Below, piece after piece: positions 55,036 through 64,000 of a stretch of 64,000 nt of DNA; positions within the stretch are counted from its first letter, which is position 1; each line of letters opens with the position of its first letter. This DNA is from Paguma larvata (Eukaryota; Chordata; Mammalia; Carnivora; Viverridae), in contig CM057841.1 in the NCBI GenBank assembly GCA_030068075.1, positions 43,069,030 through 43,133,029 of the forward strand. The letters run 5' to 3'. A model generated the notes under the pieces. The model ran no database searches. It saw only the letters and a list, made by a program, of their open reading frames with translations, and was not told the origin of the DNA. The position numbers and the translations under genes are program-made.

Positions 55036-55133
55036 CTTCCTCTCCTCTTCTTTTCCTCCCTCCCTCCATCTCTCCCTCCCTCCCTCCCTTCTTTCCTTCC
55101 TTCCTTCCTTCTCTCCTTCCTTCTTTCCTTCCA
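55036..55133. repeat. Pyrimidine (CCTT/CCCT)n tract
   Basis: About 100 bases almost entirely C and T on the plus strand. It is a mixed CCCT/CCTT microsatellite. Unlike the tracts at 14.7 and 25.2 kb it is not attached to a recognisable SINE tail. Confidence 0.95.
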
Positions 55134-55739
55134 ATTTTTAAACAATTAGCCCTTCTTTCAGTTCCACATCAGTACAAGGAGACAGTAAATTATTTCACTG
55201 AGTTGTTGTAGAAGTAAAGGTATTGTCTGGGCAAGCCCAGCATAATCCTGCACTGTCATACATTGTAACCATCGAAGTTGTTATTAATCCACTCTCTCTT
55301 TTGCTTTGGCCTAAATTAAACACTGTGTCTTCAAGTTCTCAACAGCTGACTGGAGGTCAATTTTTGTAGATTTTTAAAGACGAATTCATAGCACTGTGGA
55401 CTATATGAGAACCTTGAGATTAAAAAATTCCTTCCAATTCTCAATGATGTGTTCTTCACTAGTTCACTTTCCAGAACTCTGGGAAATTCCCAACGCTAAC
55501 TTCCAAATTTCTTACTTCTTTGACATTATCCTTCTTTAAGGTTCTAGATGAGTCTTAGGACCTAAACCAAGTTTGGAGTGCCATATACTCATCCACAAAT
55601 ATACTTCTTACCTTCTTTCTAGTTCTCTATTCACCATCATGCATAGACTATTTAACACACTTGCAACATATTGAAAAACAAGTTAATTTCCCCTCCCCCT
55701 GAGAGCTATCTTTGCACATTTCCCCATAATTATCCACAG
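55134..55739. other. No gene or repeat recognised
   Basis: About 600 bases of unassigned sequence. No frame or repeat is supported. Confidence 0.5.
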
Positions 55740-56520
55740 CACCTTCAGTGTTTCTAGGCTGATAACCTTTGGTGTCTTCCTCTCGCCGCCCATTTTAACC
55801 AACAATTATAGATTCCGCTAGTCTTTTCTCTGTAATAACTCTGGGATTCAATTTTTGTGAATAATAATCTCATCACTTCCCCACTTCACTTCCCCATTCC
55901 TCCATTTCCCGGCTGGCCTTCACTCTCTTGTGTATGGATTATCACAATGGTTTATTAGGAATTCCTCTCATCATTCGACTTTTCCCACAACAACCAAACT
56001 TTGAGAATATTTGTACAGTATTATTTATTCTTCATTTCAAGTATCCACAGTGGCTGCCTATTCTTTATTTTATAGAATTTTAATTAGTAAGTCCGTCATT
56101 CAAGATATCATTATTAGAACTACAATTTTATGAACTGCAACTTTACTTCCACAAAAGACATGCTGCTTCAACTACTGTGCTATGCTTGCTATCCCCAAGT
56201 TTGACTTTTCCTGCCTTCCATGCTTTGAGGTCTGCCACAGGTATAATACTGCCAAAAGAACATCATTAGTGTGATGAGAGTGGGAGATCATCAAAAGGAA
56301 GGGAAAAACTTCTGTGGATGATCATCTGTTCTGCAATCAAAAAAGGAATTCAACTGAATTTTTTTCCTGCCTTGGTAGCCTAGATTTTAACTTTATACTA
56401 CTACCTTCTTTCATCTTTCGAGATTCAGAGTCTTCACCCTCTTCAAAATCCAGTTCAAAATTTAACATCAGGAATCTTTTCTGGATGAGTGTACACGGAC
56501 AAAATATACTCAGTATCTGT
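55740..56520 (+). mobile_element. L2 LINE fragment
   Basis: TTTGGTGTCTTCCTCTCGCC, TTCTCTGTAATAACTCTGGGATTC, TTGTGTATGGATTATCACAATGGTTTATTAGG, CACAGTGGCTGCCTATTC and CTACTGTGCTATGCTTGC follow the L2 coding and 3' region in sense order. It is diverged. The 79-codon frame at its 3' end (56314-56553) is incidental. Confidence 0.65.
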
Positions 56521-57479
56521 GCTCTTTATTTAGAATTCTTCTGTATGCAGTAGTTGATACAGTATTACTACACTAACTATTTTTGGGCACATGCTTTTTA
56601 GTACATATATGTTTGTTATATGTCTATATACACATTTCTTACCATCAGCCTAGGACAAAATATGTCATATTTCCCCTAATTTTCAAATTAAATGCCTCTA
56701 TCCCTTTCTTTTCTCCTTACGATACTCACTTTGCTGAAAACTCCAAGACCTCTGGAGATGCTTATTTAGACTTGAAGATCAGTTCTGGTAACCATCTTCT
56801 ACTTAGTCAACCAACAAAATAAATTCTTTCCAACTGTTACTAATGTCTCTGGCACAAGATATACCTGTTGAAACAAAGACAACTCAGTAGGCCCAATATA
56901 GTCTTTATTGTAACTATTAAAATATTCTGTTGCCATACTCTGTGTTCAGTACTGGGTGAGCCATAATAAAGTGGACACAGCTTCCTGCTGAAAACTTGGT
57001 CACCCTGCCCAGGGCAAGTCTGTACCTTATGAGCTTGTGAGGACCTCATAGATGAGCCTCAGATCTTTGAGGTAGGCATATCTGTAATATTTTCTGAAAG
57101 GTTGCTGGTAATACCAGAGTAGATGAATTTGAAGAGATTTCCACACTCATCTACCAGAGTGACTAATACAACATTCTCTTCTATTGGTTTTTGCATATCT
57201 GCACCAAGAACAAAAGAAGTATCCCCTCTTGTTTGCCAAAACCACTCTTTTGTTCTGCCCCAGGATAAATAACAATACTTTTAAAGAAAAACCTTCCTAG
57301 CCAGCTAGTGTTAGGGTTCCAGCAATCAATTTCTTCACTCTTCCTAGCTCAGTCTCTACTGTGATAGATATTTTAGACATACTGTTTGGTTGACCAAGTC
57401 CTTAATCCCAAGAACCTTTGCCCAACGTCACTAAAAAGGCTGAAAAGAAAATCAAATGCTTTTTTCTAGTCTCTTATTA
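56521..57479. other. No gene or repeat recognised
   Basis: About 960 bases. Frames of 69-79 codons show no domains. A segment at 56830-57120 has moderate complexity and no repeat that I can name. Confidence 0.5.
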
Positions 57480-58743
57480 ATTCTGACTACTAAGCTATTG
57501 TGAATAATGCTGCAAGACACATAGGACTGCAAGTATCTCTTAAACATTCTGATTTTGCTTCCTTTGAATTTAAATACAGAAGTGGATTGCTGGATCACAT
57601 AGTTATATATTTAATTTTTTGAGAAATTTCCCTTCTGTTCCCCACGATGGTTGTACAAGGGTTCCCTTTAACCTTACATCCTTGCCAACACATATTTCTC
57701 ATCTTTTTGATAACAATCCTTTTAACAAGTGTGAGGTGAGATCTCATCGTGATGTTGATTTGCAATTCCCTGATGATTAGTGATGTTGAGCATCTTTTCA
57801 TGTACTTCTTAGCCATTTGTAAGTCTTTTTTTTTAACCAATATGTTTAGGTATTTTACCCATTGTTTAATCAGATTATGTATTTGCTATTGAGTTGCAGG
57901 AGTTCGTTATGTGTCTTAGATATTAACCCTGTATCAGATATATGCAAATATTTTCTTCCATTTCATAGGTTGCCTTTTTATTTTGTTAATCACTTCTTTT
58001 GCTGTGCAAAAGCTTTTTAGCTTGACGTTTTCCCACTTATTTTTGCTGTTGTTGCCTGTGCTTTTGGTGTCATAGACAAACCATCATTGCTGACAACATT
58101 ATCAAGGAAATTTTTTCCTGTTTTCTTCTAAGAGTTTTATGTTTTCTGGTCTTATGTTTAAGTCTTTAATCCATTTTCCATTAATTTTTTGCATATGGTA
58201 TAAGATAGGGTCCAATTTCATTCTTTTCTATGTGTTATCTAGTTTTCCCAACATTAGCTATTGAAGAGACTATCCTTTCCCCTCTTGTGTTCTTGGTACC
58301 CTTGACAGAGATTAGGTGAATATATTTCTGTGTTCTACATTCTGTTCCAGTGATTTATATGTGTGTGTTTAAGACAGTACTATACTTTAAAAATTATTAT
58401 AGTTTGTAATATAGTTTGAAATCAAGCACCTCTAGCTTTGTCCTTTCTCAAGCTCTCTTTAGCTACTCAGGGTCTTCTGTGCTTCTATACAAACCATATA
58501 TACTTCAGTGAAAAATTCCATTGGAATTTTGATAGGGATGGCATTGAATCTGTAGATTGCTTTGAGTAGTATAGACATTGTAACAAAATTAATTTTTGCA
58601 ATTCTTGAACATGTGTTATCTTTCCTTTTATTTTTGCTTCTTCAACTCTTTGCCCAATGTCTTATAGTTTTCAGGGTACAGGTCTTTCATCTCCTTGGAT
58701 AAATTTATTCCTAGGTATTGTATTCTTTCTGATGCTATTTTAT

Positions 58744-58957
58744 TAAAAATTTTTAAATGTTTTTATTTATTTTTGAAGAGAGAGAAAGAGAGTGCGAGCC
58801 AGGGAGGGGCAAGGAGAGAGAGACACAGATTCAGAAGCAGGCTCTGGGCTCCAAGCTGTTAGCATAGAGCCTGACACAGGGCTCTAACTCACGAACCATG
58901 AGATTATGACCCAAGCCGAAGTCAGATGCTCTACTGACTGAGCCACCCGGGTGCCCC
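58744..58957 (-). mobile_element. CAN-SINE, feline SINEC_Fc type (21)
   Basis: Minus-strand copy in the L1: TTAAAAATTTTTAAATGTTTTTATTTATTTTTGAAG, GATTCAGAAGCAGGCTCTGGGC, ACAGGGCTCTAACTCACG and ACTGAGCCACCCGGGTGCCCC. The duplication CTGATGCTATTTT (58729-58741) and CTGATGCCATATT (58958-58970) flanks it with two mismatches. Confidence 0.97.
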
Positions 58958-59571
58958 CTGATGCCATATTAAATGGGATTGTTTTCTTATTTCTCTTTCA
59001 GATAGTTTGTTAGTGTATAGAAACGGAACTGATTTTTGTAAGCTGTTTTTCTATCCTGCAACTTTACTAAATTTATTAGTTCTAACATTTAGCTGGAGCC
59101 TTTAGGATTTTCTATTTTTAAGATCATGTCATTGGCAAAGAGAGACTATTTTACTTCTCCCTTTCCAATTTTGATATCTTTTATTTATTTTTCTTGCCTA
59201 ATTGCTCAGGTTACAATTTCCACTACTTGTGTTGAGTAGAAGAGGCAAGAGTTAGCATCCTTGTCTTGTCCATGATCTTAGAGAAAAAGCTTTCAGTTTC
59301 TCTTCACTGAGTATCAGATTAGCTGTGGTTTTTTGGATATAGCCTTTATTATATTGAGATATATTCCTTCTACACATAATTTGTTGAGTTTTTATCATGA
59401 AAGAATACTACATTTCTTCAAATCCTTTTTCTGTATCTACTAAGATATGATTTTATACTTTAGGCTCTTTTAAAGTGATATAGCACATTTATTGATTTGC
59501 ATATGATGAATCCTTGCATCCCAGAGATCAGTCTGACTGGATAATGCTATATGATTATTTTAACATGCTCT

Positions 59572-59949
59572 TCAATTTGGTGTGCTAGATTTTGTTGAAA
59601 AGTTAGCATGTTCGTCAGTAATACTGGATTGTAATTTTCTTTTCTTGCAGTGTCCTTGACTGGGTTTGGCATTAGAATGATGCTGGCTTATAAAATGATT
59701 TGGAAGTGTTCCCTCTTCTTCAGTGTTTTGGAAGAATTTGAAAAGGATTGGCATTAATTCTTCAGATGTTTGGATGACTTCACCAGTGAAGCCACCTGAT
59801 CCTGGGCTATTCTTTGTTGGGAAGTTTTTGATTACTGATTCAGTGCCCTTATTATTAATTAGCCTGTTTAAATTTCCCATTTCTTCATGATTAAGTCTTA
59901 AAAGACTGTATGTTTTCAGGGATTTATCCATTTCTCCTAGGTTATCCAA
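59572..59949 (-). pseudogene. L1 ORF2 remnant (region before and into RT)
   Basis: A 125-codon frame reading MDNLGEMDKSLKTYSLLRLN, then NHEEMGNLNRLINNKGTESV and NFPTKNSPGSGGFTGEVIQT. This is the conserved L1 ORF2 segment just ahead of the finger part of reverse transcriptase (compare the usual LPTKKSPGPDGFTGEF). It continues into NTEEEGTLPNHFISQHHSNA and drifts off. The full protein is over 1,200 residues, so it is a fragment with no activity. Confidence 0.88.
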
Positions 59950-60553
59950 TTTGTTAGCATATCATTGGTCACAGCAATATCTTATGATCATTTATACTTC
60001 TGTGGTATAAGTTTAATGTCTCCTCTTTCACTTCTGAGTTCATTTATTTAAGTGTTCATTTTTCTTAGTCTAGCTAATGGTTTGTCGATTTTATCTTTTA
60101 AAAAAACCAGCTCTTAGTTTCATTGATTTTGTCTGTTTTTCTATTGTCTATTTCATTTATTTTTGCTCTAATCTTTATTTTATCCCTTCTATAACTTTGA
60201 GCTTAGTTTGTTCTTCTCCCTAGTTCCTAAAGTATAAAGTTAAGTTGCTTTTTTGAGATCTTTCTTTTTACTTAATGTAGTCCTTTATTGCTATAAACCT
60301 GCCTCTAGAACTGTTTTGCTTAATCCCATTAGTTTTGGTATGTTCTTTTTCAATTTTCCTTTGTTTTAGGATATTTTGTATCTCCCTTTTGATTTCTTCT
60401 TTGACCCATTTGTTGTTTTAAGAGTGTTGCGTAATTTTCACATATTTGTGAATTTTACAGCTTTCCTCCTGTTATTGATTTCTAGTTTCATACCACTGTA
60501 GCAGAAAAGATTGCTATGATTTCAGTCTTATTAAATTTGTTAAGATTTGTTTT

Positions 60554-62761
60554 GTGAGAGAAATCACTGGCCAAGGGGGTGTCTCTTGGTGCTGAGTTGT
60601 ACTGCTTTGGGGGCAAGATGACACAAGCAAAATGAAACTGTTTTTTACCTTATTCAGTACATTTATTCTCGGATTTTTTTGCTCCAACAATGTGCTAGAA
60701 CTTCCCTCCTGGACTCCTGGACTCCCATAAAGTTGATCTCATCTGTGGGTGACTGTCAACTGATACTCTGTGGGGGGGAAAAAGTAGAAAACTCTTGTCA
60801 TATTCTGACTAATGACAAAGTATTTATAGTTATAGCCAACAAAAAATTCTACTGTAACCTAAGTAACTCAAGTCTGGATCTTTGTCCACTGGAAGGTTAA
60901 AGTGGGGGTGGGGAGGGTTAATGTCAAAATGAATTTATAATAAGGAGAAATAGTGACAAGTATTTTAGAGAGTAAGATATCATAATAGTCCCAAGAATGA
61001 AGAAGACCAACTTACAGTTTAAGATAGTAGTTTGCATATATAAAGTTTCATTTCTCACTTTGAAAACTCCACTAAAATGATAGTAGAATGATAAAAAAAA
61101 AGGAATAAATCTACAAGGCCAAAGGTAACAAAAGAGGAGAAAACAAAATTAAAATTTTAGAATCCAGAAAGCAGGTGGATAAAGAAAAACTGGCTCAACA
61201 AATCTTTGAAAACAGAAACTTAAACCAGTAGGGGAGGGAGCTCAGCAACAAGTCAATTCATACCACTCATAGACACAGAAATACAGGTCCTAGGTACTTC
61301 TGAATGTGCGGGTACAACTAACACAGAACATGATGTGAACTGGATAAAAGTTTGTATAAGAAGCAGTTAGATTGACACATAGCTTTTCTCAACCATATAT
61401 CTTAGCAACTTGCCCCTGCTGCATCCATGGAGGAGACTAGATATTTACTCTTTGAGGAGGCACGACCAGTGGGACTTTGAAGTGGAGCAAATAATTGGGC
61501 TGACAACTATGTTTTCATGTTGAAAAAGGGTGAATTATTGGAACTCTATGTACTAAATGTGCACCATACTAGCTTCTTTCCCAAATCTGACTCCAAGAAT
61601 GTGGGAGGACAAACTCATATTCTGAAGACAAGAATTTAGAAATATTCTCTTTGAAAAAAAAAATACTCTCTTTGAAAAACTATCAAAAAATATTTAGAAA
61701 TAGTAATATTTACAAGTCCATAATAAAATGGCCAGTCACTGGTAAATGAAGTAGTCACCCACAAATTAAACTAATTTTGTGACTCCAAAAGAAAGCAACC
61801 CACATTTATACACAGGGAGCATTCAATGATCTTTTCAATATCTTGCACTCAAATATGAACGGAAGGTCAAGGACCAGATATTTGAACAAATGTCTTCTTT
61901 TCACATAATGTAAAGCCAAACAAGAAAAAGAAGCTGAGGAAAAAGACAATAGGATGGAAAAAATAACTCCTAAGACCTATAATGAATATTCTCAGTGAAT
62001 TAAGAAAACATCTTGATTGCATTCATGAGATTAGATGCTGTTAAAAAGGAGCATTCTCTGTGTATAGTTATTCTTCAAATTTCAATATGACACAGAAGTT
62101 ACACTATTAATAATGGTGCAGCAGTTATTATTAAGTTAATCTTCTTAAACTTGTGAGCAGATAACAATAATGGGAAAAATATAAACACAGTTGTTTGAAT
62201 GCACTTGAGAGCAACTGAAGGCAGGCATAAACTGGAAGGGAGTTGACACACAAAAGAAGGGAATAGCACTTCTCAGTCTACACTGCACGGAGTAGCTGGA
62301 ACTCAAGCAAAAATTTCAGTCCCAATTGATTTGAGAATTGAGAGGGAAGAGTTTGTAACTATTGGCATGGCTAGAAAATAAAGGACAAACATCAGAAAAA
62401 AAGGAAGCTAAGGAGCTGGAGGAGAAAAATCCACATATAAATTCCTTCAAATCCTTAGATGACCTTGATTAACGTATGTGCAGAGGGCCAGGCAGAAAGC
62501 AATGGCTGGAAGATGGAAAGAAGTGAAGATATAACTCAGGATAGAGTTTAAACACTTTGAGCTCAGTCACTTGAATTGCTATCCAAAGTCTCTACAAGAG
62601 TACAATAAAAAATTACTAAACATAAAGAAACAGGAAAATGTGGCCCACACTCAAGAAAAAAACAGTTAAGAAAAACCGATACTAAAATGATCCAGATGAT
62701 AAAAGTAGAAGAATTTTTAAACAGCTAATATAAATATGTTCACCAAAACTGAAACAGGAAG
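60554..62761. other. Unassigned; possibly L1 5' sequence in part
   Basis: About 2.2 kb. The 60560-60960 part is higher in complexity and does not match a family I know. From 61050 the sequence is A-rich with phrases reminiscent of old L1 5' or ORF1 regions (AAAATGATCCAGATGATAAAAGTAGAAG; CAGCTAATATAAATATGTTCACC near 62690-62745). No gene is supported. The 73-codon frame at 60679-60900 has no domain. Confidence 0.35.
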
Positions 62762-64000
62762 AAACAGAGAATTTGAACAGACCCATAATGAGTCATGAAA
62801 TTGAAATCAGTAATCAAAAATCTCCCAGCAAACAAGTGTCCAGGGCTAGATGGCTTCCCAGGGGAATTTTACTAGACTTTTAAAGAAGAGTTAATACTAT
62901 TCTTTGAAGCTTTTCCAAAAGATAGAAATGAAAAGAAAACTTCAAAACTCATTCTACGAGGCCAGCATTACCTTGATTCCCAAACCAGAAAAAGACCTCA
63001 TGAAAAAGGAGAATTACAGACCAATTTCCCTGATGAACACGGATACAAAAATTCTCAACAAGATACTAGAAAATCAAATCCAACAATACATTAAAAGAAT
63101 TATTCACCACTATCAAGTGGGATTTATTCCTGGGCTGCAGAGGTGGTTCAATATTCACAAATCAATCAACATGATACACCACATTAATAAAAGAAAGGCT
63201 ATGAATCACGATTCTCTCAATAGATGCAGGAAGAACATCTGACAAAATACAGTACCATTTCTTGATAAAAACATTCAAGAAAGTGGGAATAGAAGAAATA
63301 TACCTCAACACCATAAAGATCATATATGAAAGACCCACAAATAATGTCCTCAATGTTTCCCCATTGAGAGCTTTTCCTTTAAATTCAGGAACATGAGAGG
63401 GATGTAGACTCTCACCACTGTTCAACATAGTGTTGGAAGTCTTAGGCTCAACAATCAGAAAACAAAAAGAAATAAAAGGCATCTAAATCAGCAAGGAAGA
63501 AGTCTAACTTTCACTCTTCATTGATGACATGATACCTTATGTGGAAAACCTGAAAGACTTCACCAAAAAACTGCTAGAACTGACACATGAATTCAGCAAA
63601 GTTGCAGGATATAAAATCAATGTATAGGGAAGTTGGTTGCATTTATATACATCAGTAATGAAGCAGCAGAATGGGAAATCAAGGAACTGATCCCATTTAC
63701 AAGGGCACCAAAAAATCATAAAATACCTAGGAATAAAACTAACCAAAGAGGTGAAAGATATATATGCTGAAAAACTATAGAAAGTTTATGAAAGAAATGG
63801 AAGAAGATACAAAAAAAATGGCAAAACTTTCCATGTTCATGGATTAGAAGAATATTGTTAAAATGTTTATACTTCCCAAAGCAATCAACACATTCACTGC
63901 AATTCCTAGCAAAATAACCCCAGCATTCTTGAAAAAGTTAGTAAAAACAATTCTAAAATTTGTATGGAACCAGAAAAGACCCCAAATAGCCACAGTAATG
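62762..64000 (+). mobile_element. Carnivoran LINE-1 ORF2, runs off the window end
   Basis: Sense ORF2: TCCAGGGCTAGATGGCTTCCCAGGGGAATTTTAC, GAGGCCAGCATTACCTTGATTCCCAAACC, GGGATTTATTCCTGGGCTGCAGAGGTGG, AGGAACATGAGAGGGATGTAGAC, GATGACATGATACCTTATGTGG and ATAAAATACCTAGGAATAAAACTAACC appear in consensus order. The box usually FADD reads F-I-D-D at 63517-63528, keeping both aspartates, but in-frame stops (for example soon after YKINV) and frameshifts break the protein. The rest lies beyond the window. Confidence 0.93.
62904..63242 (+). pseudogene. L1 ORF2 reverse-transcriptase remnant
   Basis: A 112-codon frame with the most recognisable RT sequence in the window: [20 protein letters not shown], then [20 protein letters not shown] and [20 protein letters not shown]. 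These are the L1 RT fingers and the motif preceding the first catalytic aspartate. It ends in a frameshifted tail ([11 protein letters not shown]) where the consensus 'SIDAEKAF' block with the first catalytic aspartate should lie. It is a broken copy. Confidence 0.92.

Larger units (their letters stand above)
57480..60553 (-). mobile_element. 3-kb LINE-1 (L1MA type), minus strand
   Basis: The longest L1 in the window, with one SINE inside (58744-58957). It covers the complement of the ORF2 end (GCTATTGTGAATAATGCTGCAAG; AACAAGTGTGAGGTGAGATCTCATCG), the C-terminal region, the RT domain and the region upstream of it (AAACCAGCTCTTAGTTTCATTG; TTTGACCCATTTGTTGTTTTAAGAG). The box that should encode FADD is at 59128-59139 and reads F-A-N-D, so one catalytic aspartate is lost. 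The frame at 59572-59949 is the best surviving piece. Confidence 0.92.

Noticed and set aside
60554..60960. Possible endogenous retroviral LTR
   Set aside because: I saw no clear TG…CA ends, primer-binding site or retroviral coding remnant nearby. Kept as unassigned.

Overview
This window looks like nuclear DNA from a carnivoran mammal of the cat branch (Feliformia, most likely a felid). The main evidence is 21 copies of a lysine-tRNA-derived CAN-SINE. The copies share a head reading close to GGGGCACCTGGGTGGCTCAG, a B box close to GTTCGAGCCCC, an internal GGCTCTGTGCTGACAGCTCAGAGCCTGG-type block, a CT-rich stretch and an AATAAA-type tail. This is the feline SINEC_Fc type and not the dog SINEC_Cf type. 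Carnivoran LINE-1 3' ends agree with it. The sequence is AT-rich, CpG-poor and microsatellite-rich. I found no protein-coding gene, no exon I could defend, no functional RNA gene and no CRISPR, phage or bacterial feature. The long open frames are short chance frames, or eroded LINE reading frames where the peptide is recognisable. The window is best read as an intergenic or large intronic segment.

Layout. 1-4.5 kb: L2, MIR and a MER1-type DNA transposon, plus a pair of related unclassified segments 3 kb apart. 4.5-6.1 kb: no recognised repeat. 6.1-9.2 kb: an old L1 (+) split by another insertion, an unclassified old repeat, (CA)n and a MIR. 10.1-14.4 kb: L1 and L2 on the minus strand, with SINEs inserted. 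16.9-21.3 kb: a repeat-poor island, the best place to look for conserved regulatory DNA. 21.3-24.25 kb: a long L2 on the minus strand with recognisable reverse-transcriptase remnants. 24.3-26.2 kb: four hAT-type DNA transposon relics, two of them broken by SINEs. 26.7-40.2 kb: L2, then a dense L1 domain with nested and oppositely oriented copies. 41.5-43.5 kb: a second repeat-poor island. 43.5-52.9 kb: MIR, CR1/L3, L1, a SINE cluster and MER3. 53-57.4 kb: SINEs, a pyrimidine tract and L2. 57.5-60.55 kb: a 3-kb minus-strand L1. 62.8-64 kb: a carnivoran L1 that runs off the window edge.

The interspersed elements do not form a working system. Their nesting gives a relative history: L2, MIR and hAT elements are oldest; old L1 copies came next; carnivoran L1 copies followed; CAN-SINEs were last. 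At least nine SINEs keep recognisable target-site duplications. At every L1 or L2 copy where I could read the reverse-transcriptase active site, the site is altered or interrupted, or a nearby stop breaks the frame, so none looks able to move. I found no convincing undescribed biological system. The observations most worth testing are the two repeat-poor islands, the paired segment in the first 4 kb, and the repeatedly used target site near 33 kb. Family names were assigned from memory of consensus sequences, without database searches. Boundaries of old repeats are approximate, often by tens of bases.
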